The notes beneath the pieces were generated by a model that saw nothing but the letters and a program-made list of their open reading frames with translations, searched no databases and was not told where the DNA came from. 64,000 nt of DNA from Torymus aiolomorphi (taxonomy: Eukaryota; Arthropoda; Insecta; Hymenoptera; Torymidae), in the NCBI GenBank assembly GCA_036365515.1, contig CM070876.1:135363394-135427393 (forward strand), written 5' to 3'. This document shows positions 1 to 11,763 of this stretch, one piece after another. Made by a program: the position numbers and the translations under genes. The first letter of the stretch is position 1. Each line of letters opens with the position of its first letter.

Positions 1-918
1 TTTTAAAACTCCACTTGCAGATACAAAAGGTTGAATCGTGTAACTATGAGTAAGCGAATTTAAAGATTGCGCCAATGATTCAATTTTCAAAGTTCCCTTG
101 AAAGACAATGTACGCCCTGCACGCATTTCCAGATTAAAACCCGACTGATCAGTATTATATACATTATCTCTTCCTATTTGTGAAATTTCAAATTTAACTT
201 TATCCGTGAATCGCGAAGTCTCTTCAGATAATGCTACTTTATTTTTCAAACTAGATGTAGTGACGAATTTATTAATTTTCCTTGACACAATTCGATGCTG
301 CTGTTTAAATTTATAAATCCACTTTGAAGATGCTGTAAATAATTCATTTGATAGACCAACATCATCTCTAGATTTAATAGCCCATCTCTTTATATCTAAA
401 TCATGAACTGATAGAGATTTTTCTCGCGCATTTTGAAATTGTTCTAGCACATATTCAGAAATTTTCAATAATTTGTCAAGTCTAGTTCCCCCTTGAGAAA
501 TTTGTTTCTCCCATCTATATAATGTCTTAACATTATTGACTTTTCTAAACCTATGTTTAACTGTAGTTAGTTTAAGACGTCCTTTACTTCCAGAACGCCA
601 AAAATTAACAGCATTGGTTTTATAATCTAGATCTATTGGTACCAAAACTTTTTTGCTACTTTCTAAATTATTTATTACATTATAATCATCTTCAAATTCT
701 TCTTCTATAGCACAAGCATCAGAAATGACACTTTCTTCATCAAAATTTAAAGTATCATATGTTTCTATAAATAAATTATCATTTATTGCATCTTGAATTA
801 AAGTTTCAAGCTCTAACGAAAACTGTTTTTCTTCTTTAGTAATAATTGATTGAATGTCAAATCGAGAATCATTGAAAGCTTTTCCTAATAGCGTTAAAAC
901 ATTCTTAGGATTGATCAT
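1..918 (-). CDS. pogo/Tigger-like DDE transposase, partial (runs off left edge)
   Basis: A reading frame of 306 codons is open from an ATG at 918 to the window edge, so the 3' part is missing. The first third is acidic. Residues of about 95-200 look like a CENP-B/Tc5-type helix-turn-helix pair: a tryptophan-bearing segment around the RWEKQISQGG motif, then the typical 'FTASSKWIYKFKQQHRI' stretch. Near the edge lies YNTDQSGF, which matches the start of the DDE_1 catalytic domain and holds its first aspartate. Proteins of this build are transposases of the pogo branch of IS630/Tc1/mariner, or host genes derived from them (jerky, CENP-B type). No stop or frameshift is seen in the visible part, so it may be intact. 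The rest of the catalytic domain lies outside the window, so activity and domestication cannot be judged. Confidence 0.75.
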   Translation of the reverse strand, partial: MINPKNVLTLLGKAFNDSRFDIQSIITKEEKQFSLELETLIQDAINDNLFIETYDTLNFDEESVISDACAIEEEFEDDYNVINNLESSKKVLVPIDLDYKTNAVNFWRSGSKGRLKLTTVKHRFRKVNNVKTLYRWEKQISQGGTRLDKLLKISEYVLEQFQNAREKSLSVHDLDIKRWAIKSRDDVGLSNELFTASSKWIYKFKQQHRIVSRKINKFVTTSSLKNKVALSEETSRFTDKVKFEISQIGRDNVYNTDQSGFNLEMRAGRTLSFKGTLKIESLAQSLNSLTHSYTIQPFVSASGVLK

Positions 919-1180
919 TATTGTGCAAAATATACACTTGTATCTGAAATAAATAATTTTTTTTACACTCCGTGCGCAAAGTTCGATTTCGCACACGCTC
1001 TAATAAAAAAAGATGCCCTAGATTAAGCTTGTCACACGTCGTGTCAAAAAATAATGTTTGATACGCGAGTGAGAAAGTGGTTGTATCTTCGTGTGGCCTT
1101 TTCACCCTTGTTTCGCTCGGGCGCAAACGTCCACCACGAGGATAAAATCACTTTTTCACACTTGTATCGAAAATAACTAT
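919..1180. other. likely 5' leader of the pogo-like element
   Basis: This stretch, upstream of the transposase start, is richer in G+C than its surroundings. It holds two similar copies of CACTTGTATC followed by GAAATAA-like bases, at about 931 and 1158. It may be the leader and promoter of the element, possibly with a terminal or subterminal repeat. I could not define a terminus or target duplication. Confidence 0.25.
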
Positions 1181-2164
1181 TTCTTTAAATGCATGCATAT
1201 TACAAATTAATGTAAAAAAATCGTTAAGTACTTATGTAGTATTGCTAATTAAATAATGAAGAGCAAAAATTAAAGTTGTAAACTTTAAATAATATTAAAT
1301 ATGAAAATTTGTAATTATTTGACAGGGTAAAATTATTTAATACAACTCTGAAAAAAAATATTTGTTATTTTACAAATGTATAATACGTTAAACTTTATTA
1401 ATGAAATAATTTTGAAAATGAAGCTTATGACGGCCGTGATGTCATTAAATGTAAAAATGTATAAGACGTTAATGATTTATAACAGTAAATTCATTTTATT
1501 TGCGCAACGTTTTGATCTTATTAATGATGATCCTTTTTAAGTAAATAAATTTGTTCGTGAAGAATATTTTTTTTAAATTAAGATATTTACCTTTAGATAA
1601 AATTTGATGAAACTTTAATTATTAAACATAGTTATTTTTAAATATTCGGAAAATATTGATACAATATTGGTACAATATCGATACAATATCAATGTAGAAT
1701 ATCTATATTTTTCTTATTTATAAAAATTTACGTTATTATAATTTTTTCTCGAAGTATTTAATAGAATGACTTTCACCTTAAACTTAAAATTGAATGCTAA
1801 TAATTCTAAATTTTCTTTGTTTTATGATTTTACTATGCAAAAATTATATTTATTAAAACTATGCAATTTTTAATTCCCTTAAATCATTCATATATTTATT
1901 TAGCAATAAAAGTAAATAAATAACGAAATGAGATATGTAATAAATATAATAAAAAGCTTTTATTCACTTTTCTCGTCTATTACAAAATTTTGTTGAATAA
2001 CTTTGATAAACTTCTTTAACAAATTGTCAAATTATCACTGTTTCTATATTCCACATAATTGCACCACTATAGTTTTTATTGAAAAAATCATGTAAACTCA
2101 ATTGAAGTAACTGCTTTCGATTTTATCTAAATAACTATTAATTGCTCTATTTTTTATTAATGCA
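1181..2164. other. AT-rich sequence, no feature seen
   Basis: Very AT-rich with short homopolymer runs and TACAATAT-type micro-repeats near 1,660-1,690. I see no coding exon, RNA gene or terminal repeat. Confidence 0.5.
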
Positions 2165-2585
2165 TAGGGGAGATCGAGGCAAGTTGGCATACGGGTAGGT
2201 TGGCCCAATGCTAATATCTCGTGATTGGAGTAACAGAGGTCAAAACCTGTCAAACTGTCGATGTTAGTCATGTACATTGGAACGAGTAATATTCGTTTTA
2301 TTTTCAGTCGGAAGTTTGAAAATTTTCTCATATACAGGAGTAAATTTTATATTCCAGAAAATTTGCAGTGATTCTTGAAAAGATTATGATTATCTATTTT
2401 TAAACGTAATTTAGGTTATAATGATTAATTATTTAATAATTTTAGCACTTTGTATTATTTTCATATTTAAATTTTCAATATTATTAGCATAATTTTTAAA
2501 TTAAAATGTACCCGTGTTACAAAAAAAAAAAAATAAAGAAAATGTAGAAAGTGGTCTAACTATAGCACCGGTCTCTCCCACATTC
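2165..2585. repeat. possible MITE with GGGGAGA termini
   Basis: The left end, GGGGAGATCGAGGCAAGTTG at about 2,169, and the reverse complement of the right end (GGGAGAGACCGGTGC) near 2,580 are similar in an imperfect way, as expected of a short non-autonomous DNA element of about 420 bp. The interior is AT-rich and non-coding. The boundaries are approximate and the call is weak. Confidence 0.3.
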
Positions 2586-3477
2586 AAAAGCTTAGGAATA
2601 AAAAAAAAATCAAATGTGGTATTGTTTTTATTTTATTATTCAACAAAAATTTTGCAATACTAAATGAACTTCTTTTTATTGAAAGTGAATTATTTGTTTG
2701 GCAAAGAAATTAAAGAAAACTAAAAAATATGTGCAAATATGAGTAGGGCAACAATCGTCTATATTAGGTTATAAATTTATAATATACGATTCAGGAATAA
2801 TAGATTTTACTAATCTTAAAATGCAATTATTTAATCTAAAAAAAAATATTAATTGCAATAGTAGTAATAATTCGTTATTGAATCGAATGCTCAACTGCAA
2901 AACATTGGAATAAGAAAAATATTCACTTGTTATATCTTTCTAGTACTAATCAAATAAAGTAGTACATCACGTAATAATTATTACCATTATTATCTTTTCA
3001 TTATCATTACTATAAACACAAACATCTGGTGATGAGAACAATAGTTTATAGTATCTGCCTTTACTTCTCTTACCAATAATAATACATTGAAAATGATCTT
3101 TTCTTCAACTGTTTTAGTTATGAATTAAATTCAAGAAACAACTTTTTTTGGTGTGTATTTGTTTATAACAATTATGAACAATTATGGATTAATAAAAAGT
3201 CCTATTCGATTTATAATTTAAGTCTTTTATACTACCTAACAATGCAAAAAATTTCAGGATTTTACATAAAAAAAAAAAAAAGAAGAAAAAAGGTGCTAAT
3301 ATATTGGCTCCTGTGACTGCAAGGGTAACCATGTACCTAAAATAGATTTTATGGGGCGCATATCAGTCTAAAATCATTAATATTATCCAAAATTTACGTG
3401 TCATATTCAATTTGGTAGAATAGATAAAATAACTTGAAGATGTTTATTATTATTGGGCTATATGGTATATGAGTAAA
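2586..3477. other. AT-rich sequence, no feature seen
   Basis: AT-rich and non-coding on both strands as far as I can see, with simple A runs. Nothing supports a gene or element boundary. Confidence 0.45.
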
Positions 3478-4042
3478 TCGGATTTACTAAATTCATAATT
3501 TTGTGACCCTTTTCGAGTTCCAAAATTTCTTTTCCGAGCACACCTATGAGACACGTTTTTTGGCACATTACACCTTATATTATAAGAAGAAATTATGGGT
3601 GCATCCATTTTTTTGCTGCATTTCATTTTTCTTATGGGAATTTAACATGGGAAAAATGGACGAAAAGTGCGGTCCTTGTTGATTAACCAATAGCAATCTA
3701 TGAAAGTGGCCAACAAACATTCCGCAAAAAACGATTACAGTAAAAAAAGAGCTTTAATTTGAGATGAGAATCGTTAAAATCGGTCAATTCGGCGCCAAGT
3801 TACGTGCATTTGAAAATCGCTAAAAATAATCAAAAATCATTGAATGACGTGGATTCGGGAAAAATCGCTCATTTTCCTCAGCAAAATATGGATTTCACCC
3901 AAAAGGTTTCGATTGGACAACGTTTTTTCCTTATAATATAAGGTGTAATGTGCCAGAAAAAACATGTCTCATAGGTGTACTAAAAAAAAAAATTTTTTTT
4001 GGAACACGAAAAGGGTTACGAAGTTATGGATTTACTGATGAT
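3478..4042. repeat. foldback (palindromic) element
   Basis: Two inverted arms of more than 110 bp, about 3,480-3,592 and 3,925-4,040, both contain CACCTATGAGACA, GGCACATTACACCTTATA and ACCCTTTTCG in opposite orientation. Weaker inverted similarity continues into the spacer. This is the structure of a foldback or MITE element. I see no coding region in it; the 81-codon frame over its right arm follows arm sequence and is not a gene. The outer ends are approximate. Confidence 0.7.
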
Positions 4043-5056
4043 ATATTCTCATTTCACGTATAAAAATTCACGATTGGTGATTTACGACCTTAAAACTCTT
4101 TATGAGCAGCTAAAAAAAAATACGTGTCTCATATTTTTCGATATAGAAGCCGTATGCAAAGTCTCAGGTAAATCGGTGAGTGGCACTTCCGTAGGGTTAC
4201 TTGTCAGTCTTCTGCTTGTCTGCCCTACATATGACGCATTATAATTGTTACATTTAATTTTGTAAACAACATTCGCATTATTACATTTTTTATTTTTATC
4301 CTTCCTTAATATTATAATATTATTTAATTTATTAGTTGTACTAAAAACGACATTTGTATTACATTTCTTAAAAAAAACTTTTTATGAAAACATCAAGTTC
4401 TTTAACAAACTGTAGACTTATGTATCTTTTTTTATTGCAACTGTTTATTTGTAACCTATTTTTATCACATTTTATCTTTTTTAACCGTTTTTTTATATGA
4501 AAATCTATTGTGTCGTGTGGGTAATCATTTTGCTGTAGGACTTTTTTTATAAAAGAAATATTGGATTTATGGAAACTACTATGTGATTTTTCTCAAAAAA
4601 ATTGACCGTTAAGTTTAGGAGTTATAAGCTTCTAAAAAAAAAAACACGTTTTTGTTAATAACAAAAGAACCGTTATAGCTAGAAACTTTTTTTTTTTAGA
4701 AAATATAGGTATTTTAATTCTCTTTCGAACGCTACCCATCAGATTCGAATAACTCGATCCTATCATTAAAAAAAAATCAAAAAATAGTTTTAAGAAAATC
4801 GAAAATTTGAAAAAAAAACAAAAACGCATAGCCCCAATCAAAAAACGGATTTTTGACCCGCCATCACGCAGAAAAAACAAAAAAAAATGAGACCTGTCCG
4901 GTCAAAATCGACCGAGTAGAAGCTGAGATCCAGGCGTATACACACACATACATCAATAAAGACATTTTTCAAAAACCATGTATTTTGATTCCTAACACCT
5001 CGGAACACAATTATAACATGTTTTTATAACAACTCAAAAATTTACTATCACAATCT
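4043..5056. other. AT-rich sequence, no gene seen
   Basis: AT-rich with many A and T runs. The 82-codon minus-strand frame at 4,632-4,880 is a low-complexity F/K-rich product of A/T runs and has no recognisable domain. No terminal repeats were identified. Confidence 0.45.
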
Positions 5057-5625
5057 TCCTCTAGGAGGAACCAATACACAAAGTTTCAATCCTTATTATT
5101 GGAAAATTGTTATACAAAAGGAATTTGGTAGACATCTGATTAATTATCATTTTATCATGCTGACTCATAATGAAACCTTTTGAATTTACTGCATAAATGA
5201 GACTGTAAAAACTCGCGTCATCATATGTAAAATGTAAAACTAGCAGTAGATTCTCTATAGGAATGAGTCCACAAGGCCCTAGTTTACAGTGTATGTTCAC
5301 TTCAGACCTAGCCACCAGTTTCTAGGCTCGTTCTGTAATTTGGGCTCCTAGCTACTAACGGACTGTTCAGTGTTCAGGTTGATACAATGTTCAATGCTGT
5401 GCTATTCGCTATGTGCGCAACATACAAGTGTCATCGCCTCGTGGCGAATTTCGGCAACTCCGTGTTACACTTTTGTACATCTTGTATATGAATTAGTCCG
5501 TTTATATTTTATTTTAAATCACTAACGAATTCGTTAGTAAAACTACATTGTCTGTAAGTACGTTAAGATTTATTTGTATTTCTAAAAAAAACGACATTTT
5601 ACAACAAACTCGTTTTTTTAGAAAT

Positions 5626-5776
<151 letters not shown>

Positions 5777-5807
5777 AAAACAGATGTATAGGTACATATG
5801 TAGACTC

Positions 5808-6005
5808 GTCCGCATAAGTCCCGATCCATTTACGTAAGTTGTCCGCATAAGTATCGTTTCCATTAGACCCGTGTCTGCACAAGTCACGCTTGGCTAAAGA
5901 AATAACTCTCTCTCTATGTAGACACTAAAAAATGTCTGCACAAGTCGATGAAAGTCCGCATAAGTACCGTTCCCATTAAGGATGCGTCCGCATAAGTTAC
6001 CTTTG
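5808..6005. repeat. degenerate 32-bp minisatellite (GTCYGCAYAAGT core)
   Basis: Six copies of the 12-mer GTCYGCAYAAGT start at 5,808, 5,841, 5,873, 5,934, 5,954 and 5,986. Most are 32-33 bp apart, and the flanking unit is partly conserved (for example the CGTTTCCATTA / CGTTCCCATTA tails). One unit is expanded by an inserted CT-rich stretch and one is shortened. No coding content. Confidence 0.75.
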
Positions 6006-6007
6006 AG

Positions 6008-6011
6008 ATAA

Positions 6012-6049
<38 letters not shown>

Positions 6050-6066
6050 GCACACACACACACACA
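6008..6066. repeat. compound (TA)n(CA)n microsatellite
   Basis: TA repeats pass directly into CA repeats with a single CG interruption. Confidence 0.9.
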
Positions 6067-7093
6067 AATGTAGTTTATTTTTGATGGAATAAACTACCAG
6101 AGCTCTGTAAACCCATTTTATCCAAGGATAGGTATTGAGATTTTAAAATGTTCACCCTGACGTAAACCTACAGGCTCAAACATTTGATATTTTTAATGGG
6201 ACACAGGCCAAAATCTTTTATTTTTATATCTCCTTTGAATGAAGCTATTCACGTACCTCAATTTTTCGAATTAAGATTTTTCACTTAAAAATATTAATTG
6301 AAAAAATTGAATTATGCGAATAGCTTCAGTCAAAGAAGATATAAAAATCAAAGATTTTGGCTCGTATCAAATTAAAAAATATTAAATGGTTTTTTACTTT
6401 GAAAATATTAATTGAACAAATTTAATTTTGCGAATAACTTCAGTCAAAGAAGATATAAAAATCAAAGATTTTGGCTCGTATCAAATTAAAAAATATCAAA
6501 TGGCTTTTTACTTTGAAAATATTAATTGAAAAAATTAAACTATGCGAATTGCTTTATCCAAAGAAGGTATATTTAGTCTGTATCCTGTTAAAAAATACCA
6601 ATTGGTTTTTACTTTAAAAATATCAATTGAAAAAATTAAAGTATGCGAATAGCTTCAGTCAAAGAAGATATAAAAATCAAAGATTTTGGCCCCAATCCTA
6701 TTAAAAAATATGAAATGGTTCAGACTGTAACGTTTTAAAATTTGTATCCTGCCGTAACCTACAGGCTGAACCTTTGTTATTTTTTAACAGGGTATGGGCA
6801 CAAAATTTCTGATTTTTATATCTTCTTTGACTGAAGCTATTCGCATAATTAAATTTTTTCAATTAATATTTTTAAAGTGAAAAATCTTAATTGGAAAAAT
6901 TGAGGTATGCGAATAGCTACATTCAAAGGAGATATAAAAATGAAAGATTTTGGCCTATATCCCATTAAAATATCAAATGGTTGAGCCTGTAGGTTTACGT
7001 CAGGGTTAAATTTTAAAATCTCAATACCAATCCTTGGATAAAATGGATTTACAGACATCTGGTAGTTTATTCCATCAAAAATAAACTATATTT
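6067..7093. repeat. palindromic element with internal 113-bp direct repeats
   Basis: The left end (TAGTTTATTTTTGATGGAA, then ATTTTATCCAAGGAT and GACGTAAACCTACAGGCTC) is repeated in inverse at the right end near 6,960-7,090. Between the arms, about 6,310-6,720, a unit of roughly 113 bp carrying GCGAATAGCTTCAGTCAAAG recurs about four times in direct orientation, then in inverted form towards the right arm. It is non-coding and sits inside the larger foldback element. Confidence 0.7.
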
Positions 7094-7219
7094 GTATAAT
7101 ACCATTACTGATGTAAATTTATATTTTTTAGGTGAATCCAAATAATTTTTTTTGCTGTATAAGTACCCTTAAGTATATGTTTTTAATGTCATAGAACTAC
7201 AAATGCAAAAACTTTTTAT

Positions 7220-7905
7220 TCAGTATTGAATTATTTGGCATTAGGGTAGTGGTCCCTATTAGTGTGCCTGTCCCTATTTGGGTGCCCTTTTCGTCATTTT
7301 TGATATAAACAAAAGGTTCTAACCTTAAAAATAACGAAAGGCTATTGCAAGAAACATTAAAAAGACGATTTATTCCAAAAACTACTCGGTTTGATGTATT
7401 ATTTGTTAATAATCGTAAGTTAAGGGGATGCCTTATACCGACAGAGTTCTCTGCCGTACCCACCACAATTTTTTTAATTAAATATTAATTGTTTAAAGCT
7501 TTTTCTTGAATTCTAAGAGTCGACGCACAAAGGCAAACTTATTACCTAATTCCCGGTCAAATTTTAGATAAATTTTTTTAAAATCAAAGACGAAATTTGA
7601 AAAATCGCAAGATATCATATTTTGGGGTTAATATAGTAATATGCGACGTTGCGATTTTTTAAACTTCGTCTTTATTTTCCAATAGATTGATCTGAAGTTT
7701 TACCAGGAATTAGATAATAAGTTTGTCTTTGTGCGTCTACTCTCAGATTCAAGGAAAAGCTTATAATAATTAATATTCAATTAAAAACATTATGGTCGGT
7801 ACGGCAGAGAACTCTGTCGGTATAAGGCATAACCTTAAAAAGTGTCACTAATAGGGACTGTCGTCTGCTTTAAGGGCACACTAATAGGGTCTCTTACCCT
7901 AGCAT
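7220..7905. repeat. palindromic element with TAGGGT ends
   Basis: The end motif TAGGGTAGTGGTCCCTATTA at about 7,242 has an inverted partner near 7,900 (RC: TAGGGTAAGAGACCCTATTA). The inner blocks ACGGCAGAGAACTCTGTCGG and TTTGTGCGTC also occur in both orientations. A short hinge of about 60 bp separates the arms. It is non-coding and nested within the larger foldback element. Confidence 0.7.
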
Positions 7906-8545
7906 GCAAAAACTTGGTTCTTATTACAATGTCCATGTCAGATTGTCTGCTCCGTTTTCATTATGCCTAGAGGTTATAAAGGATTGATTTTCATTTTCTA
8001 AATCAACCATGACATTTTACAACAAACTCTTTTTTTAAAAATACAAATAAATCTTAACGTACAGACAATCTGGTTTTACTAACGAATTCGTTAGTGATTT
8101 AAAATAAAATATAAATACTCATTCATACATAAGCTGTACAAAAGTGTAACACGGAGTTGCTGAAATTCGCCACGAGGCGATGACACTTTTATGTTGCGCA
8201 CATAGCGCATAGCACTGTTAGCACAGCATTGAACATTGTATGAACCTGAACACTGGACAGTCCGTTAGTAGCTAGGAGCTCAAATTACAGAACGAGCCTA
8301 GAAACTGGTGGCTAGGTCTGAAGTGAACATACACTGTAAACTAGGGCCTTGTGGTCCACAAGTTGTGGACTCATTTACATTTTACATATGATGACGCGAG
8401 TTTTTATAGTCTCATTTATGCAGTAAATTCAAAAAGATTCATTATGAGTCAGCAGGACAAAATGATAATTAATCAGATAAGTCTACCAAATTCCTTTTGT
8501 AAAACAATTTTCCAATAATAAGAATTGATACTTTGTGTACTTTTT

Positions 8546-8717
8546 TATTTACAGGTGATAGAAGAAAAGAAAGGAGTAATTAAATCTCTATAAAATACAT
8601 TCAGGGAATGATTAAGTTTGCATAAAATCCAGTCAGGAAATTTTATTGCAATAAAAAGAAAATGCACATTACCGTAAAACAAATTTCAAAATTAAAATAT
8701 TGGTGAGTAATAACGAT
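8546..8717. other. AT-rich spacer
   Basis: Short AT-rich interval between two palindromic elements. Nothing recognisable. Confidence 0.5.
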
Positions 8718-9404
8718 ATTTAAGGTGGCTTGGGCGGTCTAGTAGACCAAAAGCTATGAACATTTTTTACAAAGATTTTTTACAAAGATTCATTTACACA
8801 TTCCAATCTGCAAACTGATATGACAGGAAACCGGGTTCTTAACATAACGAAAAAATTTTTGTTACAAGATTTCCATTGTTGCAAAAGTAGATTTTGTCCA
8901 TAAAAAAAACATTCAATAAGTAGAGATAATCTTTTTTGTTTTTCATTCAATTTTAATTTGCAAGGTCTCATTTTCTTCCTTGTTCAATTTGAGGGGGAGT
9001 CAACGATATCAAAATTGCAAAATTTCAAAACCTGCAAAGTTATATTCAATTGTTTCTAAAATTCAATGACAGATCTACAAACAATTGGATATAACTTTTC
9101 AGGTTTTGAAAATTTTGCAATTTTGATATCGTTGACTCCCCCTGAAATTGAACAAGGAAGAAAATGAGACCTTGAAAATTAAAATTGAATGAAAAACAAA
9201 AAAGATTATCTCTACTTATTGAATGTTTTTTTAATGGACAAAATCTACTTTTGCAACAATGGAAATCTTGTAACAAAAATTTTTTCGTTATGTTAAGAAC
9301 CCGGTTTCCTGTCATATCAGTTTGCAGATTGGAATGTGTAAATGAATCTTTGTAAAAAATATTCATAGCTTTAGGTTTACTAGATCGCCCAAGCCACCTT
9401 AAAC
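8718..9404. repeat. near-perfect foldback element, ~340-bp arms
   Basis: The sequence from TTTAAGGTGGCTTGGGCG at the left to its inverse at the right folds on a centre near 9,060. The arms are nearly identical and have only a very short hinge. Shared blocks include CAATCTGCAAACTGATATGA and GATATCGTTGACTCCCCC. The long minus-strand frames over the arms mirror one another and are products of the palindrome. A TTTAA-type flank occurs at both ends. Confidence 0.85.
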
Positions 9405-10590
9405 TTTTTATTTCATAGATTTATTATCAATATGAACAAATGAATAATTAGGCATGACGATGAAAACAATATATGTTTTGATGTTAAAATGACAAATGTA
9501 TGATCATTGTCCATTAGAAATAATTATTTTACGTATGCTACTTGTAGAAGTGTTTTAAATTTAAAAGTTGTATAAGATTTGTGTGACAAAAGTGTTAAAA
9601 ATTATTCAAGGATATATAAGCAAATTAAAAGGTGATGCGCTATGGAAGAAATGTAAAGAGAAAGTTGATATTTTTAATTCTAGCTTACAATAGAAAATTT
9701 TTATACAATTTTAGTTGAATAAGAATTAAATAATTTAGTAAAATAATATAAAATGGTGAGCGGAAGAAAGAGCAAGAAATTAATGTAAGATTTAAAGGAA
9801 AGTATAATAAAACATGAAGAGTTTGAATTATAAACAACGGGTTCATATAAAATTAATCATTTGTGTTCATTATTCATTATTGTTTACTATTGTTCATTTA
9901 GAAATTGGAGCTATTTTATTTAAGAAAATAGTATAATTTAGCAAATAGAAAGCACACAGAATGTTTGAAAGATATTGTAAATATTAATCCAATTATTTTA
10001 ACAATCAGTAAATACGGGTTATCTATTAATTTTGTAAGTTTTTAAATGCTTTGAAGTGGCTCAGAATAATTTTGGCAAAATAGTGGAGTAAAATTTAGCA
10101 AAATAGTAAATGAAAAATGTAATATTAACCATAATAGAAGACTCGCTTAATTGTTTGCGGTAAAAAAATTGTTGTATGTCAAGTTATTGGTGATACAGTT
10201 AATTATAGCTAAAAATTAATAAAAAATAACATATTCTGCTTCACTAAAAAATGTTCCAGAACCAATTGGACAAAATCCTGAGACGCGTGTCTTTCTTCAT
10301 ATATACTATGTTCTACTGTGGTCAGAATTAAAATTCAGGTTCTGGATGGTTAATACTCTCCTTGTTAGCCACCAACACTATCACTATGACAAAAGAAACA
10401 TAAAAAGTATAATTGCATTTATGTTTACGCAAAATAAAAAAAAAAAAACAAAATTATAATGCCAAATACAAAATAAAAGTTCTGGGCTCCATAAACGTCA
10501 ATTTAAAAAATAAGGGCTCCATTAACGCTATTTTAATAGATTAAACAATTTTTCTAAATTACTTATCACTAGAGGGGAATATAAGAATAG
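9405..10590. other. AT-rich sequence, no gene seen
   Basis: Long AT-rich stretch without a credible exon. Near 10,480-10,540 there are two copies of GGGCTCCATAAACG/GGGCTCCATTAACG about 35 bp apart. Nothing else stands out. Confidence 0.45.
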
Positions 10591-10594
10591 TAGA

Positions 10595-11763
10595 TTACGC
10601 AATGTGGGAGGAAAGTGTAGCGTTCGCTTCCGGCGCGTAGTTGCCGCCCGAGCGCAGCGAGGGCGGCACACTCGCGCCGAGAGCGGTCGCTACATTTACT
10701 TCCCGAGTGGCGTATACTATTTTTTCTCGAACCGGGAAGAAAGTACGTCCCATAGCCAAATATTTATGTGAATATACATATATTTTTATCTTCAAGTGTA
10801 CTCGCGAGTCACTTGGAGATAATTCAACATCGAAGGTTCTTAACCCTGAAGGATATAAGTAGTTTTCTCGAACCGGGAAGAAAGTACGTCCCATAGCCAA
10901 ATATTTATGTGAATATACATATATTTTTATCTACAAGTGTACTCGCGAGTCACTTGGAGATAATTCAACATCGAAGGTTCTTCTTAACCCTGAAGGATAT
11001 AAGTAGTTTTTTATATTTATTATCACTAATATTAGAGTAAGTGTTAGCGATCCAACGTCTCGAACATTCGAGACGCTGACGTCATCACGCCATATAAGGC
11101 GATATTCAGCTTCCGCAGGTGCGCAACCAGTCAGCGCTCTCCACGCGGTCCTCTCTTACCGCCCCTCCAACTACCAAGGCACGCCGACGGCACTCCGCAG
11201 CGCCGGCCGGCTCCAGTTCAGCACGCGACGGCAGAGAGAACAGCAACACCTGTACGCTTACAGTGGCGCGATGGCAGATTCAATAAATCACTTTTATCTG
11301 AACACGGAAGTTTTTCAATTTACGAACCAGCCTAATTCGCGATCCATCATCCTTCATTACATCATAAAAACATTTGGTCCTTCGAGCCAGATCGTGGGAG
11401 AGGACATTGACATGGCAACGCCGAAGAAGCCTCTCTCTATCTTCTACGCTCACTCTCGAGTGGCGTAGAGATAGCTATCTTCTTTTGCAGGTACGCATCA
11501 AAGTGTTCGTGGTCGTGAGTGCCGTAAAAGTCACATGTGCCCACATGTTGACATCGCGCGTACGTTGCTGTCTCGGTCTCTTTCGTTAATTCGCCGTCGT
11601 GTGCACTCGGAAGCCAATAATCTAAGACTTCCTAGGGGAAATAGCACATCAATTGCTATTCTCCCCATTTCTGAAAGCGCCTTGGAGTGTGCGTGTCTAC
11701 CGACTCCAAGACGTCGCCAAGAGCCACGGTTAAGTCAGCTCTAGAATCACCGCGTTCGTACGG
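10595..11763. other. G+C-rich remnant split by Gypsy element 1, with 141-bp direct repeat
   Basis: Composition shifts sharply to G+C-rich. A unit starting TTTTCTCGAACCGGGAAG occurs at 10,722 and again at 10,863, almost identical (one C/T-type change and a 3-base insertion in copy two). Downstream, 11,040-11,500 resembles a promoter or leader region: CG-rich, with a weak ATG frame at 11,271-11,468 for 65 residues without known domains. The stretch ends at the ACGG target site of Gypsy element 1 and resumes after it at 23,740, so it is one older element or host sequence cut in two. Confidence 0.5.

Noticed and set aside
4632..4880. 82-codon Phe/Lys-rich frame
   Set aside because: Low-complexity product of A and T runs.
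5808..6005. CRISPR-like spaced repeats
   Set aside because: Spacing is irregular, the spacers are similar to each other, and the genome is eukaryotic. It is a minisatellite.
9046..9366. 106-codon minus-strand frame
   Set aside because: Mirrors the frame at 8,780-8,971 because both are arms of one palindrome.
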